From contig CAVPTO010000003.1 in the NCBI GenBank assembly GCA_963708675.1, positions 434,001 through 498,000 on the forward strand: a stretch of DNA of 64,000 nucleotides, in the 5' to 3' direction. The notes beneath the pieces were generated by a model. The model was not told where the DNA came from. It ran no database searches and worked only from the letters and a program-made list of their open reading frames with translations. Each line of letters starts with the position of its first letter. Positions within the stretch are counted from its first letter, which is position 1. Position numbers and translations under genes: made by a program. Origin of the DNA: DATAXP01 sp963708675. Its GTDB lineage: Bacteria; Planctomycetota; Planctomycetia; Pirellulales; PNKZ01. Positions 44,773-54,144 of this stretch are shown piece by piece.

Positions 44773-46063
44773 ATGGACGAGCTTGCGAAGCTGCACCTAG
44801 AGACCAACGAAGATATCGAGCTTCCCGTCGTCGTCGGCACCGAACAAGAGCGTGGGCTCGACATCTCGAAGCTGCTGGGCAAGACCGGCCACATCACGCT
44901 CGACGAAGGCTATGTGAACACCGGCGCCTGCACCAGCGCCATCACGTTTCTCGACGGCGACCGCGGCATCCTTCGCTATCGCGGTTACCCGATCGAGCAG
45001 TTGGCCGAGAGTTCGAGCTTCGTCGAAGTTAGCTATTTGCTGATTTACGGCACGCTGCCGACGCAGAAGCAGCTCGACGAGTTTCTGACGTCGCTGCGTC
45101 GCCACACGATGCTGCACGAAGACATTCGGCTGTTCTACAACGGCTTTCCGCGCAACGCGCACCCGATGGCGATTCTCAGCTCGGTCGTCGGCGCGCTCTC
45201 GACGTTTTACCAAGACAAGCTCGACCCGCACGATGCCGAGCAGGTCGATATTTCCATCCACCGCTTGATCGCGAAGCTGCCGACGATCGCGGCCATGAGC
45301 CACAAGAAGTCGATCGGCCAACCGTTTGTCTATCCGCGCAACGACTTGTCGTATTGCGACAACTTTTTGCAGATGATGTTCGCCGTGCCGAGCGAGCCAT
45401 ACGCACCTGACCCCGATTTCGTTGCGGCCCTGAATCTGCTGCTGATCGTGCATGCCGATCACGAGCAGAACTGCAGCACCTCGACGGTTCGCATGGTCGG
45501 TTCAAGCAACGCGAATCTGTTTGCGTCGATCTCGGCGGGCATTTGTGCCCTGTGGGGGCCGCTGCACGGCGGAGCCAACCAGGCGTGCGTCGAGATGCTC
45601 GAACAAATCCGCGAAGACGGCGGCAATGTCAAGAAGTACATCGACCTGGCGAAGGACAAGAAGAGCAACTTCCGCCTGATGGGCTTCGGCCATCGCGTGT
45701 ACAAGAATTTCGATCCTCGCGCAAATCATCAAGCGCACTTGCGATCGTTTGCTTACGAAGCTGCACATCAACGATCCGATCTTCGAGATTGCTCAGGAGC
45801 TTGAGGCGGCGGCTTTGAGCGACCCGTACTTCATCGAGCGCAAGTTGTATCCGAACGTTGATTTCTACTCGGGCGTGATCTATCGCGCCATCGGCATTCC
45901 CGTGCAGATGTTCACGGTGCTGTTTGCGCTGGGTAGATTGCCCGGCTGGATCGCGCACTGGAAAGAGATGCATGCATCGCCGACCAAGAAGATCTGTCGC
46001 CCTCGACAGATTTACACCGGTCCGGTGAAGCGCGACTTCGTGGCGATCGCCGATCGCCGCTAG
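44773..46063 (+). pseudogene. gltA: Citrate synthase gene with one frameshift
   Basis: Citrate synthase condenses oxaloacetate and acetyl-CoA at the entry of the TCA cycle. From ATG 44773 (AAAGG seven bases upstream) the frame shows LDEGYVNTGACTSAITFLDGD, ILRYRGYPIEQLAE, HADHEQNCSTSTVRMVGS (catalytic His), WGPLHGGANQACVEML and FGHRVYKNFDPRA. After PRA (about 45720) the sense frame shifts; the rest (LLTKLHINDPIFEIAQELE, YPNVDFYSGVIYRAIGIP, CRPRQIYTGP) continues one frame over to 46063. Restoring two bases between CGCGC and AAATC gives the expected PRAKIIK. This gene is normally essential, so a sequence error is more likely than true inactivation. Intact length would be about 430 aa. Confidence 0.9.
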
Positions 46064-46072
46064 CGCACTTGG

Positions 46073-46198
46073 TTAGCCGCAACGCGCCAGCGGAGCGCTC
46101 CGCCACCCGCAAGCAGGTACCCGGTCGCGGCTAACCCTACGAAACGCGCTTCGGAACGTGTTCCCAAATCGCGCGGCGAGCAAGCTCGCCGGCTAAAC
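46073..46198. repeat. Two decayed copies of palindromic repeat family A
   Basis: GGTTAGCCGCAACGCG...GTCGCGGCTAACC spans about 46071-46136, and a right half-arm (CGCGGCGAGCAAGCTCGCCG) lies at about 46171-46198. The rest of the 299-base gap shows no gene. Confidence 0.65.
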
Positions 46199-46362
46199 GG
46201 CATGCGTTGCCAGCGCTTGCTGGAAAACTCTGCGCAATCTGCGCCTTCGGCGGGTCATTTCCTGACCTTTGATCGATGCCTCGGCCGATAGATGAGGAAG
46301 ATTCCCTGCGCCGTCGCGCCGTGCTGGCGATGACAGCGGTTGGCCATGATGAAGGTTTCGAA

Positions 46363-47427
46363 ATGAAAATCAGTCGCTCTCGCTTCATCGCTTGCGGCGT
46401 CGGAGTTCTGTTCGGCAGCGTTTCGATCGTCAAAGCGCAGACCACTGCACCGACGGTCGAGGAGATTGCCGCCGAGCGCGTCATTGAAATTCCGTCGTCG
46501 AAGCGCACGGGTGAACCGCCCGTCGTCACGGCGCTGGCGATCAGCCCCGATGGCAAGATGATCGCCACCGGAGGCGACGACGGTATTGTGCGCCTGTGGG
46601 ATCGCGAAACGGTCGAGCTGAAGAACGAGCTGCGAGCGCACACCGACTGGGTGCGTGTCGCACGTTTCGAGCCGAACGGCAAATGGCTTACGACGGCTGG
46701 CGACGACCGCCAGGTGCGACTGTGGAACATCGAGACTTCAGAAGGCTACGCTCTGCACAGCGGCCGCGCGTCGACCTACTGCATGGCCATCTCCGCCGAC
46801 GGCAAGAAACTGATCGAGGCCGGCTTCGACGATAAGATTCGCATTCACGACCTCGTCGAACGCAAGTTGTTGAAAGAGTTCGAAGCCCCTTCGGCCGACA
46901 TCCGCGCGATCGTCACCTCGCCGACCGTCACGACGGTCGCTGCCGCTGGCCGCAATGGCAAGATTCGCGTCTGGCGTGGTGAAGACCTCACGGCAGGCGG
47001 CGACCTGGTGGCTCACCGTCAGCGCGTGCGAGCACTGGCCATCTCGCCGAACAACAAGCTATTGATCTCTGGCGGCGACGATCGCCAGTTGATCGTCTGG
47101 GATCTCGACGCCGGGACTGAAGTTTTCCGTCTGCCGATGCGGCCGGCTAAGACTCAGGCACTCGTCTTCTGCGGCGATCGCCTGGTCGCCAGCGGCGGCA
47201 GCGACAACGTCATTCGCATTTGGGATCTCGATCTGAAGACCGAGGTCGCCAAGCTCGTCGGTCACACAGGTTCGGTCAGCATGCTCGAGTACCATCCCAC
47301 GACGACCGACCTGGTTTCGGCCAGCTTCGATACGTCGGTGCGGATTTGGAAGCTCATGAGCAATGAGAAGTTGAAGCTCGCACGACAGCATGCGGCTGAC
47401 GCCACTCAGCCGGCCAGCACGCGGTAG
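46363..47427 (+). CDS. Secreted seven-bladed WD40 propeller protein
   Basis: After a signal peptide (about residues 1-25, ending SIVKAQT) come seven WD40-type repeats that would close one beta-propeller. Their ends include DGIVRLWD, RQVRLWN, DKIRIHD, GKIRVWR, RQLIVWD, NVIRIWD and TSVRIWK. The propeller starts with VVTALAISPDGKMIATGGDD. WD40 propellers serve as protein-binding scaffolds; no enzymatic part is present. Start ATG 46363 follows GAAGG by seven bases, which excludes the longer frame. It lies 79 bases before the giant surface protein, with a hairpin between, so they may be neighbours by function or by chance. Confidence 0.85.
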   Translation: MKISRSRFIACGVGVLFGSVSIVKAQTTAPTVEEIAAERVIEIPSSKRTGEPPVVTALAISPDGKMIATGGDDGIVRLWDRETVELKNELRAHTDWVRVARFEPNGKWLTTAGDDRQVRLWNIETSEGYALHSGRASTYCMAISADGKKLIEAGFDDKIRIHDLVERKLLKEFEAPSADIRAIVTSPTVTTVAAAGRNGKIRVWRGEDLTAGGDLVAHRQRVRALAISPNNKLLISGGDDRQLIVWDLDAGTEVFRLPMRPAKTQALVFCGDRLVASGGSDNVIRIWDLDLKTEVAKLVGHTGSVSMLEYHPTTTDLVSASFDTSVRIWKLMSNEKLKLARQHAADATQPASTR

Positions 47428-47439
47428 TAGATATGCACG

Positions 47440-47460
47440 CGTGCCGCACGATGCGGCACG
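47440..47460 (+). terminator. Hairpin after the WD40 gene
   Basis: CGTGCCGCA and TGCGGCACG form a nine-pair stem with a three-base loop, 12 bases after the stop. No T-run follows, so the terminator call is tentative. Confidence 0.4.
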
Positions 47461-47506
47461 AAACGTCACAACGAACGTTTGCTCGACATCGACACGGAGG
47501 TTGCAC

Positions 47507-50500
47507 GTGGGCCTGCTCCAGCTCATGAACCAATGGCGTAGCCGCGGAATGCGCCGCCGCCGTTCTGAAGCGAAGTCCGCCGTCGTCGCGAACGGCTTCC
47601 GCCGTTGTCGCATCGAAGCGCTCGAGTCGCGGCAACTCATGGCCGCCGACCTCTATGCGGGCTCGGTTTATTTCGAGCCAGCCAACGGCACCGACAGCGT
47701 CGGCAATACGTTCACGATCAACTGGCAAGGCGGCGCCACGGGCACCGACATGTCGACGTTGACCATCAACCTCGACAAGAACCAGAACGGGTCGATCGAC
47801 GACGGCGAAGCCTTCTTCAACACCGTGCAAGGCGCGCCGGGCGTTTACGGCGCTACGCCGCTGACGATCCTCAGCCACAGCGGCTTCACCGTCGACAGCG
47901 CCGTCGTGAGCAACGGCGGTCAGTCGCTCACGTTCACGTTCACCGGTTTCCAAAGCGGCGACACGCTGCAGTTCCAAATCGACGTCGATGAGCAAGGCGT
48001 CGACGCGCAAGGCAATCAAAGCGTAAGCGCGGTCGTCGAAGGCAAAGAGTTCGAAGGTTCGATCCTCAGCGGTACGTTCACGAACCCGAACTACTACACC
48101 GCCACCGGCAGCGGCATTTATGTCGATGCGTTCAATTCCGAGCTGCAAGCCAGCGGACTCAATCTGCCGCCAGACAGCTACACGGGAGGCTACTTAAATC
48201 CGACCGGCACGACCGACGAAACCGTGTTCACGGCGGGCGTGATGTTCCCGGTCAATCAGATTCCGCTGCCCAGCAGCATCGCGGGCAACGTGTCGTATGC
48301 GACCAACGGCGCTTGGAACGATCCCAACGCGACTTTCGTCAACATTTCCGGAGTGACGCTGCAACTGCTCGACGCCAACGGCAACGCAGTGCTCGACTCG
48401 AACGGTCACGCGATCACCACCACGACCGACGCCAACGGCAACTACGAGTTCGACAATCTCGGTCCTGGCACGTACCGCGTTCGCGAAATCCAGCCGGCCG
48501 GTTACCTCGAAGGGGGCGACAAGATCGGTTCGCTCGGCGGCGCGATCGACAACATCGACGAGCTCGGCAGCATCACGGTCGTCGCCAACGATCATGGCGT
48601 GCACTACGACTTCGTCGAGCAAGTGCCCGCGACCGTCAGCGGCAACGTCTACGTCATCACCAACGGCGATTGCGACGACCCGAACGCCACGAAGACCGCG
48701 ATCGCCGGTGTCTCGCTGACGCTCGTCGATTCCAACGGCAACGCGGTGCTCGACGGCAACGGCCATGCGATCACGACCGTCACCGACGCCAACGGCCATT
48801 ACAGCTTCACCGGATTGAACCCCGGAACGTATGGCGTTCGCGAAACCGTGCCTGCCGGCTACATCGTCGGCTGCGATTACGTCGGCACCGTCAACGGCAC
48901 GCCGGTCGGCAGCAAGCCCGACGGCACCGACCTGACGAATATCCAGCTGTTCTCGGGACAGAACGGCATCAACTACAACTTCCACTTGCTGCTGCCGGTC
49001 AACATCTCGGGAACCGTCGACAGCGAAGTGCTCGGCAACTGCGTGGATCCGACCGCTGTCTACACGCCGCTTGCCGGCGTGACGGTCGTGTTGGTCGACG
49101 CTAATGGCAACAACGTGCTCGACGGCAACGGACACGCCATCACGACGGTCACCGACGTGAACGGCCACTACTCCTTCACCAATCTCGCGATCGGCACTTA
49201 CGGCGTGCACATGATCATGCCGGCGGGTTACTACCAGGACGAATCGGACGTCGGCACCGTCTTGGGTGTGACGAAAGGCGTTTCGACGACTCCGATCGCG
49301 CTCGACGACGTGCAGATGTATTCTGGTCAGAGCGGCATCAATTACAACTTCATCGTGCTGCCGCCGCCGAGCATCGCGGGCAAGGTGATCTTTAATCAGG
49401 ATGGCGACTGCGACCCAAGCCAGCCGGGTGTGGCAAACGTCACCGTAAACTTGCTCGACAGCAACGGTCACATCGTGATGACGACCACGACCGACGCCAA
49501 CGGCGAGTACATCTTCAAAGTCGTTCCGCCCGGCACCTACACGGTGCAAGAAATCGTGCCCGGCGGGTATTTGGAAGATGCCGCCCACCCAGGGTGCAAC
49601 GGCGGTGTTGTCATCAACCCGCACACAATCACGCTCGTGGGATTGAATCCCGGCGAGCATCCGGTGAACTACGACTTCTGCATCGATCTGCCAGTCGACA
49701 TCTCGGGCCAGGTGTTCGTGCAATCGAACGCGAACTGCGTCGTTGCGACATCGCTCGCGCCGCTTGCAGGCGTGACGGTCGTTCTTGTCGATAGCGCAGG
49801 CAACCAAGTCTTCGATGGCAACGGAAACGCGATCACCACTGTGACCGCTGCCGACGGCTCGTACTCGTTCAGCGGACTTCGCCACGGAACTTACGGCGTG
49901 CACATCTTGCAGCCGACGGGTTACTACCCTGGTTACTCCAACGTCGGCACGGTCAACGGCCTCACCGACGGCATCTCGACGTCATCCATTGCCTTGGACG
50001 ACGCCTTTCTCAATCAAGGCCAGCACGGCATCCATTACGACTTCGTCGTGCTGCCGCCCGCCACACTCGCCGGCAAAGTGATCTTCAACACCGACGGCAC
50101 CTGCGACCCGACGACCGAGCCAGGCGTGCCGAACGTGACCGTCAACTTGCTCGACGCCAACGGCAACGTTGTCGAAACGACGACCACCGACGCGAACGGC
50201 CTATACTCGTTCACGCTCATTCCGCCGGGAACGTACACCGTGCAGGAAGTTGTGCCGGGCGGGTTCTTTGAACAGGCCGCCCACTTGGGATGCAACGGCG
50301 GTGTGATCCTCAATCCGCACACGATCACGCTCGTCGGCCTCAACCCCGGCGACCATCCGGTCAACTACGACTTCTGCATCATGACGCTGGGCACGATCAG
50401 CGGCTTTGCATTTCAAGATGGCAGCAACATTCAATTTGTCGGCGGCGACACGGTTACGTCACTCAGCCAGATTCCAGCGTCGTTGCTTGCGTCGCACGAC

Positions 50501-51976
50501 GGCAAGCGCACGTCGGACGACACGATGCTCGCTGGCGTCGTCGTCACTTTGGCCGACGCCAACGGCGTTCCGCTGCACGACTCGCACGGCAACCTGATTC
50601 AAACCACGACCGACGCCAACGGCCACTACATCTTCAAAAACTTACTGCCCGGGTCGTACACCGTCCTCGAAGGCGGCGCCGGCGGTTACTTCCAGTGGAT
50701 CAACACGCCAGGCAGCACCGGCGGCAACGCACCTTATTTGGGCAATGTCATCAACTCCGTCACGCTGACCGCCGGACAGAACTCGGTCGAAAACGATTTC
50801 AGCTTCGTGCGAGCGTCGAACTTCAGCTTCTTCCTGCCATTCAGCAACGTACTGCCGCCGCCGAATCCGACCTACGTGCTGCCGCAGAACCCGTATCTCG
50901 TGAATCCGCTACCGCAGGTGCTCGCGCCGAACCCGCAAAATCCGATCCCGCAGGGTAGCGGCGCCGACGGCTACACGTGGCACTTGAGCGTTATCAATGC
51001 CGGTCAGCCGCGCCAGTTGCAAAGCTTCGGCGACGCGGTCGCGCAGTTCACTGCTGCGGGCGTCGACATCGAAGGTTGGGCCAACGGTGCGCTCAAGGGT
51101 TCGACCTGGAAGTTGCGAACGCAAGGCGACGACGGCGACGAGATCATCACGTCGGTCACGTTCGGCATGATGGGTGGCCTGCCAGTGACGGGCGACTTCG
51201 ATGGCGACGGCCGCACCGACGTCGGTGTCTTCCTGCGAGGGCAGTGGTTCATCGACCTCAACGGCAACGGCTACTGGGACAACGAAGACTTGTGGGCCAA
51301 GCTCGGCTATCAAGACGACCTGCCCGCGACCGGCGACTGGGACGGCGACGGCAAGACCGACATCGGCATCTTCGGCCGTGCCTGGCCGGGCGACCCGAAC
51401 CACATTCACCACGAGCCCGGTCTGCCGCATCCCGACAACACGCGTCAAGGCCGACACAAGAACGTGCCGCCGCGTCCCGACCAGGCGACGCACGGTGTGC
51501 GAACGATGCAACGCTCGAGCACGGGCAAGATGCGGGCCGACCTCATCGACCACGTGTTCCATTACGGTGTGCCAGGCGACATGCCAATCGCCGGCGCTTT
51601 CAACGGGTCGGGCATCGACACGATCGGTGTCTTCCGCGATGGCCAGTGGCACCTCGACATCGACGGCGACGGCCGCTTCCAGCGCAGCGACCTGATGATC
51701 AGCATGGGCCAAGCCGGCGACATCCCGGTCATCGGCGACTTCAATGGTGACGGCATCGACGAGCTTGGCGTCTACCGCCAAGGCACGTGGTTGATCGACC
51801 TCAACGGCGATCACCAGATCGACGACGCCAACGACATGATCGTGGACTTCGGTGGACCGGCCGACCGACCGATCGTCGGCGACTGGGACGGCGACGGCCG
51901 CGACGACATGGGCGTTTACCAAGAAGGCGTGAGCGACGACGGCGTAGCCGCGGCGCCGCAAGGCGATTTGAAATAG
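47507..51976 (+). CDS. Giant secreted protein: LEPR-XLL-like N-terminus, seven SdrD-B-like domains, FG-GAP-like repeats
   Basis: The GTG at 47507 follows GGAGG by six bases; the frame gives 1489 aa. A basic N-terminus leads to RIEALESRQLMAADLY (about residues 36-51), a LEPR-XLL-type planctomycete export/sorting segment. After a first domain of about 200 residues come seven SdrD-B/Cna-B-like domains (about 250-1105), each with SGV/AGV..L.D.NGN, T.TDANG.Y.F..L.PGTY.V.E and NYDF. Domains 3/5 and 4/6 are nearly the same, suggesting duplication of a two-domain unit. The C-terminus (about 1220-1480) has DFDGDG/DWDGDG repeats with GVF/GVY, like FG-GAP/VCBS calcium-binding blades. It is probably a cell-surface adhesion or matrix protein. 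Confidence 0.88.
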   Translation: MGLLQLMNQWRSRGMRRRRSEAKSAVVANGFRRCRIEALESRQLMAADLYAGSVYFEPANGTDSVGNTFTINWQGGATGTDMSTLTINLDKNQNGSIDDGEAFFNTVQGAPGVYGATPLTILSHSGFTVDSAVVSNGGQSLTFTFTGFQSGDTLQFQIDVDEQGVDAQGNQSVSAVVEGKEFEGSILSGTFTNPNYYTATGSGIYVDAFNSELQASGLNLPPDSYTGGYLNPTGTTDETVFTAGVMFPVNQIPLPSSIAGNVSYATNGAWNDPNATFVNISGVTLQLLDANGNAVLDSNGHAITTTTDANGNYEFDNLGPGTYRVREIQPAGYLEGGDKIGSLGGAIDNIDELGSITVVANDHGVHYDFVEQVPATVSGNVYVITNGDCDDPNATKTAIAGVSLTLVDSNGNAVLDGNGHAITTVTDANGHYSFTGLNPGTYGVRETVPAGYIVGCDYVGTVNGTPVGSKPDGTDLTNIQLFSGQNGINYNFHLLLPVNISGTVDSEVLGNCVDPTAVYTPLAGVTVVLVDANGNNVLDGNGHAITTVTDVNGHYSFTNLAIGTYGVHMIMPAGYYQDESDVGTVLGVTKGVSTTPIALDDVQMYSGQSGINYNFIVLPPPSIAGKVIFNQDGDCDPSQPGVANVTVNLLDSNGHIVMTTTTDANGEYIFKVVPPGTYTVQEIVPGGYLEDAAHPGCNGGVVINPHTITLVGLNPGEHPVNYDFCIDLPVDISGQVFVQSNANCVVATSLAPLAGVTVVLVDSAGNQVFDGNGNAITTVTAADGSYSFSGLRHGTYGVHILQPTGYYPGYSNVGTVNGLTDGISTSSIALDDAFLNQGQHGIHYDFVVLPPATLAGKVIFNTDGTCDPTTEPGVPNVTVNLLDANGNVVETTTTDANGLYSFTLIPPGTYTVQEVVPGGFFEQAAHLGCNGGVILNPHTITLVGLNPGDHPVNYDFCIMTLGTISGFAFQDGSNIQFVGGDTVTSLSQIPASLLASHDGKRTSDDTMLAGVVVTLADANGVPLHDSHGNLIQTTTDANGHYIFKNLLPGSYTVLEGGAGGYFQWINTPGSTGGNAPYLGNVINSVTLTAGQNSVENDFSFVRASNFSFFLPFSNVLPPPNPTYVLPQNPYLVNPLPQVLAPNPQNPIPQGSGADGYTWHLSVINAGQPRQLQSFGDAVAQFTAAGVDIEGWANGALKGSTWKLRTQGDDGDEIITSVTFGMMGGLPVTGDFDGDGRTDVGVFLRGQWFIDLNGNGYWDNEDLWAKLGYQDDLPATGDWDGDGKTDIGIFGRAWPGDPNHIHHEPGLPHPDNTRQGRHKNVPPRPDQATHGVRTMQRSSTGKMRADLIDHVFHYGVPGDMPIAGAFNGSGIDTIGVFRDGQWHLDIDGDGRFQRSDLMISMGQAGDIPVIGDFNGDGIDELGVYRQGTWLIDLNGDHQIDDANDMIVDFGGPADRPIVGDWDGDGRDDMGVYQEGVSDDGVAAAPQGDLK

Positions 51977-52487
51977 CCGCCACGGCGACGTTGATTTTTC
52001 GCAACGTTAGCCGCGTCGCTTGCGACGCGCTTTGGGCGGTTATGTAATTGAATTAACCCCTCTCCCTTCGGGAGAGGGTGGCGGCGCAGCCGCCGGGTGA
52101 GGGCGGGTTGAAATAGAACGCGCCTACCAATTCAACCCGCCCTCATCCGCCGCTTCGCGGCACCTTCTCCCGGAGGGAGAAGGATTTGAATCGTCACTCA
52201 CGAATCAACACCAATTGCATTCATCGCGCGATATTCTTCGCGCATCTTGCGCCACCCTCAGGGTCGCATGCAGGCGAAATATTTTTCGCAATCCGATTGG
52301 ACTCCCTAAAGTTTTCAACATACTTTTGTGATGCCGCTCGCGGAACGCTCGTTCCGGGTCGGCTCGAAAGTGCTGCTCGACTGGGTCGAGCGAACAAACG
52401 CCAAACCTTATCTCTACGGCGTTGTCGCGCGGCTGAGCAGCTCTATAATCGATTTCACCATTGCGATTGCACCTGGGAGTCATCTGT
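51977..52487. other. Intergenic region with repeats A and B and a promoter candidate
   Basis: A family A half (about 52006-52029) and a long family B copy (about 52057-52183, with CGGCGCAGCCGCCGGGTGAGGG and its complement) occupy the first half. The second half holds a promoter-like pair but no recognised gene. Confidence 0.7.
52422..52449 (+). promoter_or_regulatory. Candidate promoter for the FG-GAP-module protein
   Basis: TTGTCG and a perfect TATAAT are 16 bases apart, ending about 38 bases before the ATG at 52488. Confidence 0.5.
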
Positions 52488-53724
52488 ATGTTCGTTCTTG
52501 CGCATGCGCGATTCTCGCGCGTTGTTCCGAAACTCTTCGGCCTCGCTCTTCTTTATTCGTTCGGCAGCACCGCATCGGCGCGCGTTGTCAACGATCCGCT
52601 TCAGCAAACGGCTCGCGTCAGTGCGCCGTTCGATCTCACGCTGCTTGAAGCACAACTGCCGCCTACGAACGAGCCGCTCGTTCCGGCGAGCTTCCCCGCA
52701 CCATTGCGTGCCGCCGCCAAGGCGCATTACTGCAGCGGTGGCGAGACGGTTCCGTATGCGTGGCATCTGAGCGTCATCAACGGCGGCAACCCGCGCGGCG
52801 CGTTCACATCCGTGAGTGCATCGAACGACAATCATCCCAGCTTTCCGTGGCCCGAACGCGCAGTTCAATCAAGGACGCTTCGTGTTCAAGCCGTTAGGTG
52901 AGCACAGCAGCGAACAAACGATCGCACTCGGAACGCGTGACGGGATTCCAGTCTCGGGCGATTTCAATGGCGATGGCGTCGACGAGCTCGGCTTGTTCGT
53001 CAGCGGACAATGGTTCATCGACATCAACGGAGACGGCCGCTGGGATGACCAGGATCTGTGGGCACGGCTGGGCAAGGCCGGAGATCTTCCGGTCGTCGGC
53101 GATTGGGACGGCGACGGCAAGGCCGACATCGGGGTCTTCGGCCGCAGTTGGATGGGCGACACTCGCGCCGTCGATATCGAGCCAGGCTTGCCCGATGCCG
53201 ACAACCGTCGCGAGGGCATGAAGAATTCGCCGCAGACGCACGTCCGCACGGTCGGCTATCGCATCCTTCGCAATACCGCGGGTGGCGACTCGCGCACTGA
53301 TGGCATCGACCATGTGTTCCAATTCGGTGCAGGCAGCGACATGCCGATCGTTGGCGACTGGAACGGCGACGGCATCGACAACATCGGCATCTTCCGCCGT
53401 GGTCACTGGGTGCTCGACATGGACGGCGATGGTCGCTTCACCGCCAACGACCGTGTGTTCCAGTTCGGCGATGAAGACGCTATGCCCGTCATCGGCGACT
53501 TCAACAGCGACGGCCTGGACGAGATCGGCGTGTATCGCCGCGGCGAGTGGACTCTCGATGCCGATGGCGATCGTCGGTCAAGCGAAGGCGATCTGCGCTT
53601 CACCTACGGCGAAGTCCACGATCTGCCTGTAGTCGGCAACTTCGACGGCGGTAATTTCGAAGGCAGCGGCTCACCGCGCTTCGGCGTGTACAGCCCGACG
53701 GTTGCTAACGACCGGAAGCTCTAG
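52488..53724 (+). pseudogene. Secreted FG-GAP-like repeat protein with one frameshift
   Basis: From ATG 52488 a signal peptide (about residues 1-27) and a segment ending YAWHLSVINGGNPRG are read. At about 52840 the frame shifts to FRGPNAQFNQGRFVFKPLGE and continues to 53724. The shift needs removal of one base (or addition of two) in CAGCTTTCCGTGG. The rest carries DFNGDG/DWDGDG repeats with GLF, GVF, GIF and GVY. Its sequence follows the C-terminal 500 residues of the giant protein next door (WHLSVIN, WFIDINGDG, DDQDLWA, GDWDGDGKADIGVFGR, DHVFQFG). It therefore looks like a paralogue of that module without the SdrD-B part. Intact length is about 412 aa. Confidence 0.8.
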
Positions 53725-53774
53725 AAACTCTGTCGCACTCGAGTTCGGCTCTCCCAGGGGCCGAGCGCAATGGG

Positions 53775-53812
53775 GCGATCGCGGCGCTCGTGGCGCCGCG
53801 ATCGCTTTTTTT
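53775..53812 (+). terminator. Strong intrinsic terminator after the FG-GAP-like gene
   Basis: Perfect 13-base arms (GCGATCGCGGCGC and complement) enclose a five-base loop and are followed by seven T. Confidence 0.92.
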
Positions 53813-53825
53813 GTTGGCGCTGTTC

Positions 53826-53941
53826 CCCTCTCCCCTTGCGGGAGAGGGGCTAGGGGTGAGGGGGATTGGATGCGTGTACACGCGTCGCCCCTCACCCGGT
53901 TCGTCTTCGACGAACCACCCTCTCCCGCAAGGGGAGAGGGT
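53826..53941. repeat. Long palindromic repeat family B
   Basis: This copy runs CCCCTCTCCCCTTGCGGGAG...GGGGTGAGGGG, a variable centre, CCCCTCACCCGGTTCG, CGACGAACCACCCTCTCCC and GGGGAGAGGG. It fills the gap before the convergent coiled-coil gene. Confidence 0.85.
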
Positions 53942-53947
53942 TTTGCA

Positions 53948-54118
53948 TCACGACCCCTTCAACTTCTCTAACTCCGCGGCAGTCTCGCTGATCTCTTTCT
54001 CGAGACGCCGCACTTCTTCCGGCTCGTCGGTCTGCTTCTTCACACCCGCCAACTGCAGACGCAACTTCTGCAGGCGTTGCTGAAGCAGGTCCATGCGTTT
54101 CTTAACCTTCTTGTCCAT
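53948..54118 (-). CDS. Small coiled-coil protein
   Basis: From ATG 54118 a 56-residue, highly charged helix-forming peptide is encoded (MDKKVKKRMDLLQQRLQKL, then PEEVRRLEKEISETAAELEKL). Leu/Ile residues fall at heptad-like spacing, so a coiled coil is likely. No function is known. The longer frame to 54139 has no better start. It is followed upstream by a membrane protein gene in the same direction, 26 bases away. Confidence 0.6.
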   Translation of the reverse strand: MDKKVKKRMDLLQQRLQKLRLQLAGVKKQTDEPEEVRRLEKEISETAAELEKLKGS

Positions 54119-54144
54119 CGTGCGATTCCGTAGTTGCAATTTCG

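Noticed and set aside
44773..46063. Programmed frameshift in citrate synthase
   Set aside because: No slippery heptamer or stimulatory structure is seen, and similar indels in unrelated genes at CG tracts favour sequence error.
48194..49903. 569-codon open frame opposite the giant SdrD-type gene
   Set aside because: It is a repetitive Val/Asp/Arg shadow created by the repeated domains on the plus strand.
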